A DNA stretch of 64,000 nt from Luidia sarsii (Eukaryota > Echinodermata > Asteroidea > Paxillosida > Luidiidae). A model generated the notes under the pieces. The model did no database searches. It was not told where the DNA came from and saw only the letters and a program-made list of their open reading frames with translations. Below are positions 20,818 to 29,742 of the stretch, piece after piece. Location of the stretch: NCBI GenBank assembly GCA_949987565.1, contig OX465105.1:25295632-25359631 (forward strand), given 5' to 3'. The stretch's first letter is position 1. Each line of letters opens with the position of its first letter. Made by a program: the position numbers and the translations under genes.

Positions 20818-21117
20818 CGGACCATTTAATTATATCTAATTAAAGACTGGGATACCCCCTGATCAAATGACTGGAAAGGAAAAGTCATGAGGTATAATTA
20901 TAAAGATAGAGGTCATGAAGTATAATTATAAGCATTTAGATTAATGTTATGTGCCACAAGGTTTTCCAGAGTATTTTCCTCGTTGAGTTTTTTACCTCTG
21001 GTTTTTCACCCTGGGCAAGAGTTCTAGAGTTCTAGAGTTCTAAGGAGAGAAACATGTACATGTACATTATTGTAAGATAATAAACTAGCCGACGCTCGCC
21101 AGGCGACAGGCTACACG

Positions 21118-21204
21118 ATCCAGGCGACAGGCTACACGGCAACTATTTAAGAGTTGGCTGTAATTGTGTAATGAGTGAAGCGCCAGTAGTGCGCATAGGA
21201 CAGA
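21118..21204 (+). repeat. Split direct repeat B2, 3' end of the retrotransposon
   Basis: This is the second copy of B. Just before it (21098-21117) the first 18 bp of B (CCAGGCGACAGGCTACAC) are duplicated once more. Confidence 0.9.
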
Positions 21205-21279
21205 CTCACTGAATCAGTGTAATGTAAAGTTGAAGGTTTGTGTCATTGGAATCGTTGGGGGCGCTGTAGCAGCACAATG

Positions 21280-21760
21280 GGGTGCAGAACACTAAATCGA
21301 GCTCCCATTGAACACTGTACAAAAACACCCACTTTCAACTAAAGCCAATTATCCCACACCCAAAAGTCTGTCAGTTCTTGTAGCATTACTGAAAATTGTA
21401 GTTTGGACCTTCATCTCTCAGATTCGTTTCAATTTTAGTGCTCTTAGCCGATTAGAATTTTTGCTAATTACCCTCAGAAAAAAACACCCCCCAAATGTGT
21501 TGCCGTCCAAGTCGAATTTCTGCAAGGTTTTTGGGATGGACCCCTCCATTTCTACAGCCAAATAGGGCCACATTTAAAGCCGGATATGGTCCACATGACA
21601 TACCAAATTCAAGAGTGAACCCCCAAGTTGTCTTAAGTGTCACTTATTCTACAATGTATCCGTTAATTAGCCTCCAAAGACCCCTTATTAAAAAAGTGGG
21701 TCCACACTTTATGATAATCAGCTCGGCGGAGCCATCTTGGATGGATTTTGTGTTCTGCAC
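21280..21760 (-). mobile_element. GGGTGCAG-end MITE, full copy 4, inverted
   Basis: It begins GGGTGCAGAACACTAAATCG and ends near TTTTGTGTTCTGCAC. The order of internal words is inverted relative to 6494-6976. The right terminus lacks the final CCC. Confidence 0.7.
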
Positions 21761-22570
21761 TGAGGCAACTGAGCATTACTTCAAACCCGTGCTCTGCCCC
21801 CACACATTATAAGCGCCGCTTTTGACTGTCCCAAAATAAACGCGATTATTTTGGATAGCGATTTGGATCGCGATTCCAACTAAACGCGATTATTAGTGGG
21901 ATTTGAATCGCTGTTTCGTAAGCGGCCTATATCAGTCCCTGTACGGACCATGCACCCTCAATAATTATTAAAGGACACGCCCACCATTTTGACCACTAAT
22001 TAGTCTGTGCCTGAGCTGGCTGCAAGGCCTGTGATGAAGCAGCAAAAACAAAACCGTGTTAAAACTGTGTGAAAGGAAATATCCCCCCTCAAAAAAAGCT
22101 CGAACTTTGGTACACTTGGCCATACCCAAACTAATTTTGAGAAGGATATTGCTATAATTTTATAGGATCAAAGCGTCAGGCCCTAACTCCTAATGTTTGA
22201 TAGAAAAAAATAGGTACTGCGCTCGCTATAGCTATAGGGTTTCGAGTCGGACCATTGACGTTTTGATCCATATAAGAGTTGTTTAGGAACTTGTTTAGAA
22301 AATGGTGCCAAGTTAACCTGTTGCCACGTTGGCGAAAATTCAAAACAAAAATATATGCCCGTGGTTGCATCAGACCCGCATTATCAGACAAACCATGGAC
22401 AAACAAACCCTCAGCGTAATCACCTCAGAAACTACTGTACATTATTGCATCAGCTTGCTGCGTAATTACTATTTTTGTGTCTATTTTAAGCAAGTCTTCT
22501 TGCATATTCATTTTATGACGCATTTAACATTTCGACCAATCACAGTCGCGAGTTATGACATCATTAAATA
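21761..22570. other. No gene recognised; upstream region of XBP1
   Basis: It contains a fragment of the foldback family near 22150-22200 (aggatcaaagcgtcaggccct) and words resembling the tandem unit of PELO intron 2 (gcgattattag, atttgaatcgc near 21840-21920). A CCAAT word lies at 22536-22540. Confidence 0.4.
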
Positions 22571-22578
22571 CTGATCAA

Positions 22579-22597
22579 CCAATCAACGAAAGCCACA
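22579..22597 (+). promoter_or_regulatory. ER stress response element-like site of XBP1
   Basis: The sequence CCAATCAACGAAAGCCACA fits CCAAT-N9-CCACG with a single mismatch in the last base. In mammals this element binds NF-Y plus ATF6 or XBP1 and drives XBP1 induction. It lies 183 bp upstream of the start codon. Confidence 0.55.
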
Positions 22598-22609
22598 TCG
22601 CCTTAGTGC

Positions 22610-22616
22610 TGACGTG
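22610..22616 (+). promoter_or_regulatory. UPRE/ATF6-type TGACGTG core
   Basis: TGACGTG, the core recognised by ATF6 and XBP1, lies 12 bp downstream of the ERSE-like element. The match is short and could occur by chance, but the pairing with the ERSE-like site is suggestive. Confidence 0.4.
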
Positions 22617-22753
22617 TCGTAGGTATATTTCTACCCGCAGCCAAAAAGAAAAGATGTGATAACGAAATCGCTCAAAGATTCCCAGATTTCTTACGATCGT
22701 GAAGGAGCCCAACCCTCCTAAACATCGCCAAGGAATAGAAGAGAGGACAGAGA

Positions 22754-22765
22754 ATGCCAAGATGA
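22754..22765 (+). promoter_or_regulatory. Minimal upstream ORF overlapping the XBP1 start codon
   Basis: ATGCCAAGATGA encodes M-P-R-stop. Its TGA overlaps the main ATG (22762-22764) in an ATGA arrangement. Whether it lies in the transcript depends on the unmapped transcription start. Confidence 0.5.
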
Positions 22766-25349
22766 CTTCGACAAGGGTTGTTTTCACCTCCATTCCGGAT
22801 AACTTGAAGAGAGCCATCGGCGTGATGGAGTCGTCTACCGTACCGGTGGTTACGCCCCGCAAACGGCAGAGGCTGACCCATCTCAGCCCGGAAGAGAAGA
22901 TGCTTCGGAGGTGAGACGAGTCCCGCACAGAAAATAATATCATTCCATTGGCATTAGGCTGACACCATTCAAGCCTTACCCTAAAATATCAGCGATACTT
23001 CATGCAGTTTGATAACGCGGAACAAATCAGGAAATCCGTCTGCTTGATCTTGACTTTGTCTTTAGTAACTGTCCAAGAAAGAGGCCAAATTAAGCAATAG
23101 GCCTACACTGTGTACAAACTACAAATAGTTACAATATGTTGTTGTTTTCAGGCATTATTGAAATAAAAGCCATCCAAATATGAATTCAACAGTCACCCCC
23201 ATTTACCCTGAACTTAAAAGGTTCAATCTACTCCCCAAATTAGTCTGAATAACTTGGACCCTTACAATCGCCCTTTTTAAAAATTTAAAAAATTTAAAAA
23301 TTTGAGGGGTCGGGCGATCACCCGAACCCTCAATTGTTTTAAAAAGGGCGATTGTAAGGGTCCAAGTTACTCGGACTATCCCCAAATATACCATTACTAA
23401 TATTACTATTAGATAAGTTATACGAAGCTAACTAGTATCAATATCACTGTCATTGTGTCAATAATTCTTGAGATCTTGCAAGCTAACTGATTTTTGATTT
23501 TCATTAAGCTTGCATTCAGTTCTAATTTGTATGGGTTTTAACAGATTGAAGTGAAATTTCTCTACCCTCCTCTGTATAGAATTAACTGTGTAAAAGAAAA
23601 TGTTACCCTTGCCAGCCTTGGTCTGTCATGTTATTGGAACAGCCATTGAAACTGCATCCATATGTTCACAACCCGTTTGAAACCATATGTTTTAAATTTA
23701 ATCTTCACAAATCCTTGCTCCCCGCAGGAAACTCAAGAACAGGGTTGCAGCCCAGACCGCCCGAGACCGCAAGAAGGCCCACATGGACACCATCGAGGAG
23801 GCCCTGGAAGTCACCCAGCTGGCCCAACTGGATCTCCAGGACGAGAACAATTCCCTCAGGGAGGAGAACGAAAGGCTGGTTCTGGAGAACCAAGAACTCC
23901 GCATGCGGTTAGGACTGGCTACAAACAATCAAGTGGTAAGTGCATTCAGATCGTGGGAAATATTCAAGTTTAGGAAGTGTATATTCACCCGGCAACGACA
24001 TTCTTCCTGGAGGTCGTTCCCACTGATGTTTATGCATATTCATGAACACACTTTACTCTGATTGGCCAACGGCAGAGTATAGAGCATACATGAATATGCA
24101 TATAAACCTGATGTAGTGACAATTGGCCAATCAGACTAAGGGACCGGCAGAATAGTGTTTGCCGAAAAAAGGTCTGAATGGGTGAATATAACCTGCCTTT
24201 ATTTTAATACCTACACTGTAAATGGGTGGAAAAACCTAGATCCACAATAGATCACCAATAGTTATGCAGACAATACTCAATAGCACAGACACTAGCTGAT
24301 TGAACCACTCAAAGTAACTCAAATAATGGCCATGAATAGAACATTGAACGAACAAATCTCATTGAAATCTCATTGAAAAGGTGCTTCACATTCAGAAACA
24401 AATGATGAAGGATTGCATTGCATTGCAGTAAGACATGAAAACACACATTGCATATTTGTGTTAGTGAAATTTCTTTTCTTCTTTTTTGCTTCACAGGAGG
24501 AGATCAAGACAGATAAAGGCGTGGCCGTCATCAAGAAGGAAGTTGGATCACCTGAGTCCGCAGCACTCAATGCCCCTCTGCAGCAGGTGCAGGTCCAACT
24601 GATTTCGGGGTGGCTGGCGACGCTTCTCTGCTTGAGGTATTGCCGGCATTTCAACCTACGACTCTCTCAACACCCTGCGTTACAAAGACGATCTTTCGTC
24701 TGGCTGCCATTTGATCAGCCAGGATCCTTTTGCACACCCTATCGTAATTTGGGATATTCAATTTTTACGTCAGCCTTTAAGCACTTATGAGTGAAGAAGT
24801 TGGACTTTGCTCATCAATTTAGAACAAGTCGTGACATTTAAAGCCTATACCTGGCTGAAATTTCTGTTGTTTTTATCATAACCATTTTTTTCTTTTTTGT
24901 TCTCGAAGAATTCTTTGTCGGACAAACTAAGGAAAAACTGGCCGGGATTTGAACCTGACACTATGCAAAACCAGAGGTCTCAGATTCAACGCCCGGTCCA
25001 GTTTTCTTTAACCATTTTTCAAAAGAATTATTAGGTTAACCAAGTATTCCTCAGTCGCGGGAATCCAAAGATTGATATCTATTTTTTTTTTTCATGTGAT
25101 TGAATGTAATGATGCACTCACAAACTTAACATCAAAAAGCAGGAGTCTAAATCTTACGTGGGTTTCTTTGTGTGTGTTCGCTATTCTAGTCTGACATGCT
25201 TCTGGGACTTCTTGAGAACTTCAACACCAAGGCTCCAGGACCAGCAAGCAGTGTTGGGCAAGACTCCCTTGAAGCCAGCCCAGTCCAAGATGTTCCCTAC
25301 CCAGTGGTGGGGCCCTCAGCAGAGGAGCTGGAATCCCTCAAAGAACTGA
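22762..25349 (+). CDS. XBP1: XBP1, unspliced form with hydrophobic region and arrest peptide
   Basis: If the IRE1 intron is kept, exons 22762-22910, 23728-23935, 24497-24636 and 25190-25349 give 218 residues in the alternative frame. Residues 154-174 (LISGWLATLLCLSLTCFWDF and L) form a hydrophobic segment at the place of human HR2, which tethers the nascent chain and mRNA to the ER membrane. The C-terminus TQWWGPQQRSWNPSKN aligns without gaps to the human pausing peptide LCQWGRHQPSWKPLMN, sharing W, G, Q, S, W, P and the final N at the same distance from the stop. The exon junction falls at the same Ser codon as in human. The C-terminal half of this frame overlaps the XBP1s frame, so two proteins are encoded by the same bases. 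Confidence 0.88.
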
Positions 25350-25987
25350 TCCGCTTTGACCACGAGTACGTCAAGAGGCCACCCGTTCCCACACCCGTTA
25401 TTGACATTGAACAGGAGAAAAGGGCTCCCACCATGACCAAGCCCAAAGCCCTAGCCCCAGCCCCAGCCCTAGCCCTAGCCCCAGCCCCAGCCCCAGCCCC
25501 AGCCCCAGCCCCAGCCCCAGCCCCAGCCCCAGCCCCAGCCCCAGCCCCAGTGGTGATCATTGATGTAGATGACGATGAAGACGAGGCGGTCGCGTCTCCT
25601 CCCCCGACCGCGATGGATTTCGGGATGGAACTCTTCCCCGGCAAGGCGGGGGCCGCCTTGCAGGACATGCTGGTGTCGCTCAAGAGCGCCTCGCTGGCGG
25701 TGAGCACAGACGACACGGCCGTCCCCAACCTCCTCTCCATCGAGGACGACAGCGGCGTCTTCGACTGCGACTTCTCGGCCCTCCTCTCGGTCGGCTCGAA
25801 CGACGCCAAGCATTGCGACTCGAGGAGCGAGTCGGGACGGAGCGAAGTCGGCAGCTGTGTTGACTCTGCTTTCGGCGAGACCCCCGGATCGCCGTTCAGT
25901 GACTACTCTGACATGTCCCCGAACCTCGGCGACAACATCTGGGAAGAGTCCTTCACTGACCTTTTTCCATCCTTAGATTATTTGTAA
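22762..25987 (+). CDS. XBP1: XBP1, spliced active form (bZIP unfolded-protein-response factor)
   Basis: This is the bZIP activator of ER chaperone and ERAD genes, produced when IRE1 removes a short intron from the mRNA. The exons are 22762-22910, 23728-23935, 24497-24636 and 25190-25987, with 24564-24583 removed by IRE1, giving 424 residues. Residues 34-50 carry TPRKRQRLTHLSPEEKMLRR, followed by the basic region (NRVAAQTARDRKK, 54-66) and a leucine zipper to about residue 115. After the IRE1 site the frame reads ESAAGAGPTDFG, as in vertebrate XBP1s, then SDMLLGLL and ELIRFDHEYVK. It ends with SPFSDYSDMS and WEESFTDLFPSLDYL, matching the vertebrate activation domain. Residues about 246-283 form an Ala-Pro run encoded by a CCAGCC microsatellite. 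Start codon choice rests on the first in-frame ATG; human XBP1s has 376 residues. Confidence 0.93.
23232..23390. repeat. Long inverted repeat in XBP1 intron 1
   Basis: The arms include AACTTGGACCCTTACAATCG and CCCTTTTTAAAA, with the inverse at 23335-23372. The outermost words are CCCCAAATTAGTC and its degenerate inverse. This is probably a small foldback element. Confidence 0.75.
24552..24593 (+). promoter_or_regulatory. XBP1: IRE1 splice-site stem-loops and 20-nt unconventional intron (24564-24583)
   Basis: The 5' hairpin GAGTCCGCAGCACTC is identical to the human one: a four-bp stem, loop CCGCAGC, cut after CCGCAG. The 3' hairpin is GCCCCT-CTGCAGC-AGGTGC, with one C/T mismatch in the stem where human has a pair. 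Only AAT separates the two hairpins, against nine bases in human. The excised piece is 20 nt instead of 26. Since 20, 23 and 26 all leave a remainder of 2 when divided by 3, the frame switch is preserved. Confidence 0.9.
24940..25030. mobile_element. SINE fragment in XBP1 intron 3
   Basis: It contains the words GCAAAACCAGAGGTCTCAGATTC and CCCGGTCCAGTTTTCTTT, matching the 3' half of the tRNA-derived SINE. An inverted word CTGGCCGGGATTTGAACC lies before it, so two pieces meet here. Confidence 0.5.
25452..25550 (+). repeat. XBP1: CCAGCC hexanucleotide repeat inside the XBP1s coding frame
   Basis: About 100 bp of (CCAGCC)n with a few CTAGCC variants encodes alternating Ala-Pro. It lies after the XBP1u stop, so only the spliced form carries it. 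Confidence 0.9.
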
Positions 25988-26621
25988 GCGGAAGAAGAAG
26001 ACGAAAACAATGAGGAGGAAACCCCCAATTACATTTTAATTGTTGTAAGCATCAACAATTTAAACAGTACTTAACAGTTCCCCAGATCTGCAGTTACATT
26101 TAGACAAGACCATTTAGTTTTTCTTCAGCATAATTTTGATGACAGATATGATTTATTCTCAGATTTGCTAAGAAGTAAAAACCTTGCTGTAAATTTGACC
26201 ATTCGATCTAAATTTAATTGAATTAAATTCAACTGAGGTTTCTTAGGAGATGTATCTGCTCTACTAAGATTAGATCACTGAATTAACAAAGAATTTTCAG
26301 GCCCACTAAAGTTTGAGAAAGAATTTTCTGCATAAAGTTGTTGATTTGGACGCATACCTTTTGGTGCATCCAGTCTCGTATTTGCATAAATAGATGTTCA
26401 AACAATGCAAACAAACCACAATGAACTTAGAAAGTCGAAGATTTAATCACAGAAGGAGAATGACTTGACACCATTAAAGCACTTATTGAAGAAGATGATC
26501 TTGGATTCTTTCTATGGGCACATCACTGGCTTGGCCTTGTAAATAGCTCTTTTTTCTCTTGTTCAATGTAAATAATATTATGAAGTATAGTGGCCACAAA
26601 CCATCCTACAGAGTCTATGCT

Positions 26622-26627
26622 AATAAA
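26622..26627 (+). terminator. Polyadenylation signal of XBP1
   Basis: AATAAA lies about 635 bp after the stop and is followed 20 bp later by a GT-rich stretch (tgtgtttttgtgtgtttcc). Confidence 0.65.
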
Positions 26628-26829
26628 GGGTGTTGGGAAAAATCAATGTGTTTTTGTGTGTTTCCATTTATTTCTTGTTCTTGAAGAATCACTTTTAGGT
26701 GTCAAATGTGTGATCAAATAGATTTTTGACAATCTTTGATGAATTTGTCAGAATGGGATAATTCACTAGTGGTAACAATTAGAAACCAGATGACTAAGAA
26801 TTGAAATTAACTCAACTGTTGTAGCCTGG

Positions 26830-27090
26830 TTTACAACAATTAGTTGTTTGCATCTGAATGAAAATAGGGGAGGGGGTATGATTCCTGGAGGTATACGACA
26901 GTTAATGGTTGAATGCTTCTGACTGGTGCACTACCCCAGCAAAGACTATGTAGTTGACCATTTGTGAGGCTACCGTCTAAGGGCTGGATAGCTCGGATGG
27001 CACAAATGGTAAGAGCGCTGATACGCAAAACCAGAGGTCTAGGGTTCAAGTCCCGGTCCAAACATTGTTTTCTTTGCAATTTTTTAACAG
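26830..27090 (+). mobile_element. tRNA-derived SINE, full length
   Basis: The head runs from TTTACAACAATTAGTTGTTTGC. The tRNA-like part GGGCTGGATAGCTCGGATGG (box A, 26981-27000) and GGGTTCAAGTCCC (box B, 27042-27054) follow, then the tail GTTTTCTTTGCAATTTTTT. The tRNA-like part lies toward the 3' side of the element and does not lead it. Other copies are listed separately. Confidence 0.75.
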
Positions 27091-27164
27091 TGAAAGTTAA
27101 ATGCTTGAACCACAGGACAGTTTACAGATGGCAGAATAAAAGATGAATAAGTAATATACAAAAT

Positions 27165-27465
27165 TATGCAAACTGCTTACTGACTTAAATGTACAAACAT
27201 GTACACGTAAACATACATGTACGTAAACATGTACATGTACATGTACAGTGTATATGCAAGTGTACGTATACAATTTACCATAGAGCAAGAATGTACAGTA
27301 CATGCTGTACAATGTACACTGTACACATGAATGTACATGTACATGTACATGTACATTGTACATGTACATGTACATGTACATGTACATGTACATGTACATG
27401 TACATGTACATGTACATGTACAATGTACATGTACATGTATATGTACCTGTGAAATGTACATGTAC
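27165..27465. repeat. TGTACA microsatellite
   Basis: It begins at a foldback-family terminus (TGCAAACTGCTTACTGACTT). It then becomes imperfect and finally perfect (TGTACA)n at about 27330-27435. The unit is its own reverse complement, so the array can form hairpins anywhere, and both strands keep repetitive open frames. Confidence 0.85.
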
Positions 27466-27480
27466 TGGCCGGAGGAGATA

Positions 27481-27724
27481 TAGTCTTAGTTCAAGACGTT
27501 GTTGGTTTGTATAGCCATGGTACAGCCGACCGCGATCCGCAGTTGACACACGCGTACGGACTCGCACAGAGATCCGTACAGATGTACTAGTTGAACTGAA
27601 CTGAGCTGATGTTGATCTGTCTGTTTGGATTCGTAGTTCGTACGTGTGCTTTCGGATCATTTGGAGTACCGTATTCATTGCACCCTTGCGCGTCGGGGGT
27701 AAATAACGTCTTGAACCAAGACTA
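27481..27724. mobile_element. Small MITE with TAGTCTTGGTTCAAGACGTT termini
   Basis: The left end is TAGTCTTAGTTCAAGACGTT and the right end is AACGTCTTGAACCAAGACTA, an inverted repeat with one mismatch. The length is 244 bp and it is non-coding. I did not find a clear target duplication. Confidence 0.65.
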
Positions 27725-28637
27725 GAAGAGATGGCACGCTATGTTGACATCTTTTACTTCCGGGGTCAGCATTATTTTTGCCGGCGTGGCGAGTTATACG
27801 GGGTCATAGGGTCAATTGACTGCCATACAACGAAAGGTGTGTACCCTTTTCCTTTTATTTCCTCAATATTTCTCGTTCCTAAAAGCTTGAAAGGATCGTG
27901 CATTGTCGCAGAAGGGCAATTTTTGTCGTGTTGTACATTTTGTGTGAAGTTATTTTCAGTTCTGTGTCGTTCTTTGCTGAAATTGTCGGTGCTAAATTCT
28001 TGACGATTTACGCACCGGTACGTCATCAGTAATCATGGCCATGTCATTGTAAATATTGCGCAATCACCATTTTATTTCACCAGATCACAGTGACCAGACT
28101 TAGGCCGTAAAAGCTTAATCGGGAACAAGATTCACATGTGGACATCATTTGAATACCTGATTATAAACCCTATTATTGGAAAGATTTTAGGGTGAAACTA
28201 GGATAAATAAAACCCCCTAAATCCACTGACTTAGTCAGTGCATGGAGGAAGGGTCAGTGCTTACTCGGTAAGTTACTGACACTGTGACACTGACAGCTAT
28301 TGACTGTCCGGAAAAACTACTTGCCAAAAACATTTGACTTTCAACCAAATGTGAATGTGTCAACTGGACGACAGTCAGCACATGGATGTGAGCATGCAAA
28401 ACATGAAGTTCATTAATCAAGATTAGGTGGAATACTCTAATTTAAAAAAATAATAAATTCATTTTTTTCGGCAAGTGGTTGTGCCATACGGTGTACAGTG
28501 TCTATTTTCTACATAATAATAATATGTGGGTCTATTGTGGATTTACCCCCCCCCAGACTTTTATGGTATGGGTATTATTAAACTATATTAATTATTATAC
28601 TGCCATTGTATTGAATTCTCTTTGAAATAAAAAAACA
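27725..28637. other. No gene recognised
   Basis: Open frames here are short and unlike known proteins. A repeated CAGTG...ACTGAC-rich stretch (28225-28300) and a C-run near 28547 are the only local features. Confidence 0.4.
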
Positions 28638-28816
28638 CAGTGGCTGTTGTTACGGCAGTCGTCTGTGTGGTTCCCTGACTTCACAGTATTTGTGAGGATG
28701 TTTAGCTCTTGGAACCAGACTCTCAGCTAATAGACTGGTTCAACCAGCCTGCAATGCTGATGAAATACAATCAAGTCAGGGAACCACACGGACGACTGCA
28801 GTAACAACAGCCACTG
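28638..28816 (+). mobile_element. Foldback MITE of the GCAGTGGCTGTTGTTACGG family, intact
   Basis: CAGTGGCTGTTGTTACGGCA at the left is inverted as TGCAGTAACAACAGCCACTG at the right. The GTGTGGTTCCCTGACTT words are inverted inside, and the core is the GGTTGAACCAG / CTGGTTCCAAG hairpin. Confidence 0.85.
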
Positions 28817-28925
28817 CGAATAAAAAAATACCTCCAGCTGAAATGTACAGGTTTTGGCTGTTTAGAGCTCAAGTTATTGTTTGGAAATAGGCTGCATCTT
28901 ATTCTGTATAATTATGACCTTGTAC

Positions 28926-29398
28926 TAGTCCCACTAACTGGGCCGCTCCTCTGAAACGATTTGTGTGTTAATCTGTCGCACTAGCGTCCCACCGCGTCAA
29001 ATATAGTAAAACAGACATTCTCAACAGATGGCCTTAAAAGTGCCCGAAATCGCGTCAAAAGATTCAATAAAACTTCACCTGCCAAATTCTACACATGTCA
29101 AGACGAACAAGTGGTATTTCAGCGGTACTTACGATTAATTTTTGGATTGCAATTCTGACAAAATGTCTCCTATGTCGGCATCTGACATGTTGAGTCATTC
29201 AATGCAATATGTTTGTACACCGTGTGCTTTAGCAATGAGCCCACATACAAACCATAATTATTACACGAAGACTGGGTAATAGACATTGCGAATGTCTGTT
29301 TTACTATTATTACTATTACACGCGGTGGGACACTTGTGCAACAGATCAACACACAAATCATTTCAGAGGAGCTCCTAGCGGCCCAGTAAGTGGGACTA
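28926..29398. mobile_element. MITE with perfect 9-bp target duplication
   Basis: The termini are TAGTCCCACTAACTGGGCCG and, inverted, CGGCCCAGTAAGTGGGACTA. The inverted repeats extend inward for about 90 bp (TTTGTGTG, CGTCCCACCGCG). ACCTTGTAC occurs on both sides (28917-28925 and 29399-29407). A 9-bp duplication is typical of Mutator-like transposases. The element is 473 bp and encodes nothing recognisable. Confidence 0.85.
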
Positions 29399-29742
29399 AC
29401 CTTGTACAGTATTGATAAAAGACTCCCTTGGCCTGGCTGGTACACCTAAGCAAGTTGATTTGTGATGGGGTTAATTCTGTAACAATTGCCATTTGCCAGT
29501 TTACTCTTTAGCACAAAAAATATTGAATCACATTTTTACTCATTGGTTCTACAGCCACGGCACTGCTCTCACTCTCTCAGTTCAAGACGTCCAGTGGAAA
29601 TATGAAAAACAACATCCAGAGGTTTGAAGACCAACGCAGATTGGTGTGCATAGATACTTTAGGAGAAGGAGCTTGGTAAATTAAACATCGACCAAAAGAA
29701 ACAACATTGCAGTCCCGAGATCCGACTCCCGTCAACGCCAGC

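Larger units (their letters stand above)
16408..21204 (+). mobile_element. Tyrosine-recombinase retrotransposon with split direct repeats (Ngaro/PAT-like)
   Basis: Repeat A1 (16408-16609) is repeated almost exactly as A2 (20616-20817). Repeat B1 (20535-20621) is repeated as B2 (21118-21204). The order is A1, coding region, B1-A2, about 300 bp, B2. This split-direct-repeat layout is known from Ngaro and PAT elements and differs from the inverted repeats of DIRS1. All junctions share GACAGA, the likely recombination core. Two long frames encode a Gag-like region with reverse transcriptase and RNase H, then a tyrosine recombinase. No integrase or long terminal repeats are seen. The repeats are nearly identical and the frames are unbroken, so the copy may be young. 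Confidence 0.88.

Noticed and set aside
25297..25813. Minus-strand frames of 112-170 codons opposite XBP1
   Set aside because: They are shadows of the GC-rich XBP1 last exon and its CCAGCC repeat. The plus-strand frame matches XBP1s end to end.
26981..27060. tRNA gene with box A and box B
   Set aside because: The boxes sit inside a dispersed element with several copies, and a complete cloverleaf cannot be drawn. It is a tRNA-derived SINE.
27097..27678. Open frames rich in Met-Tyr or Cys-Thr on both strands
   Set aside because: They are translations of the TGTACA microsatellite.
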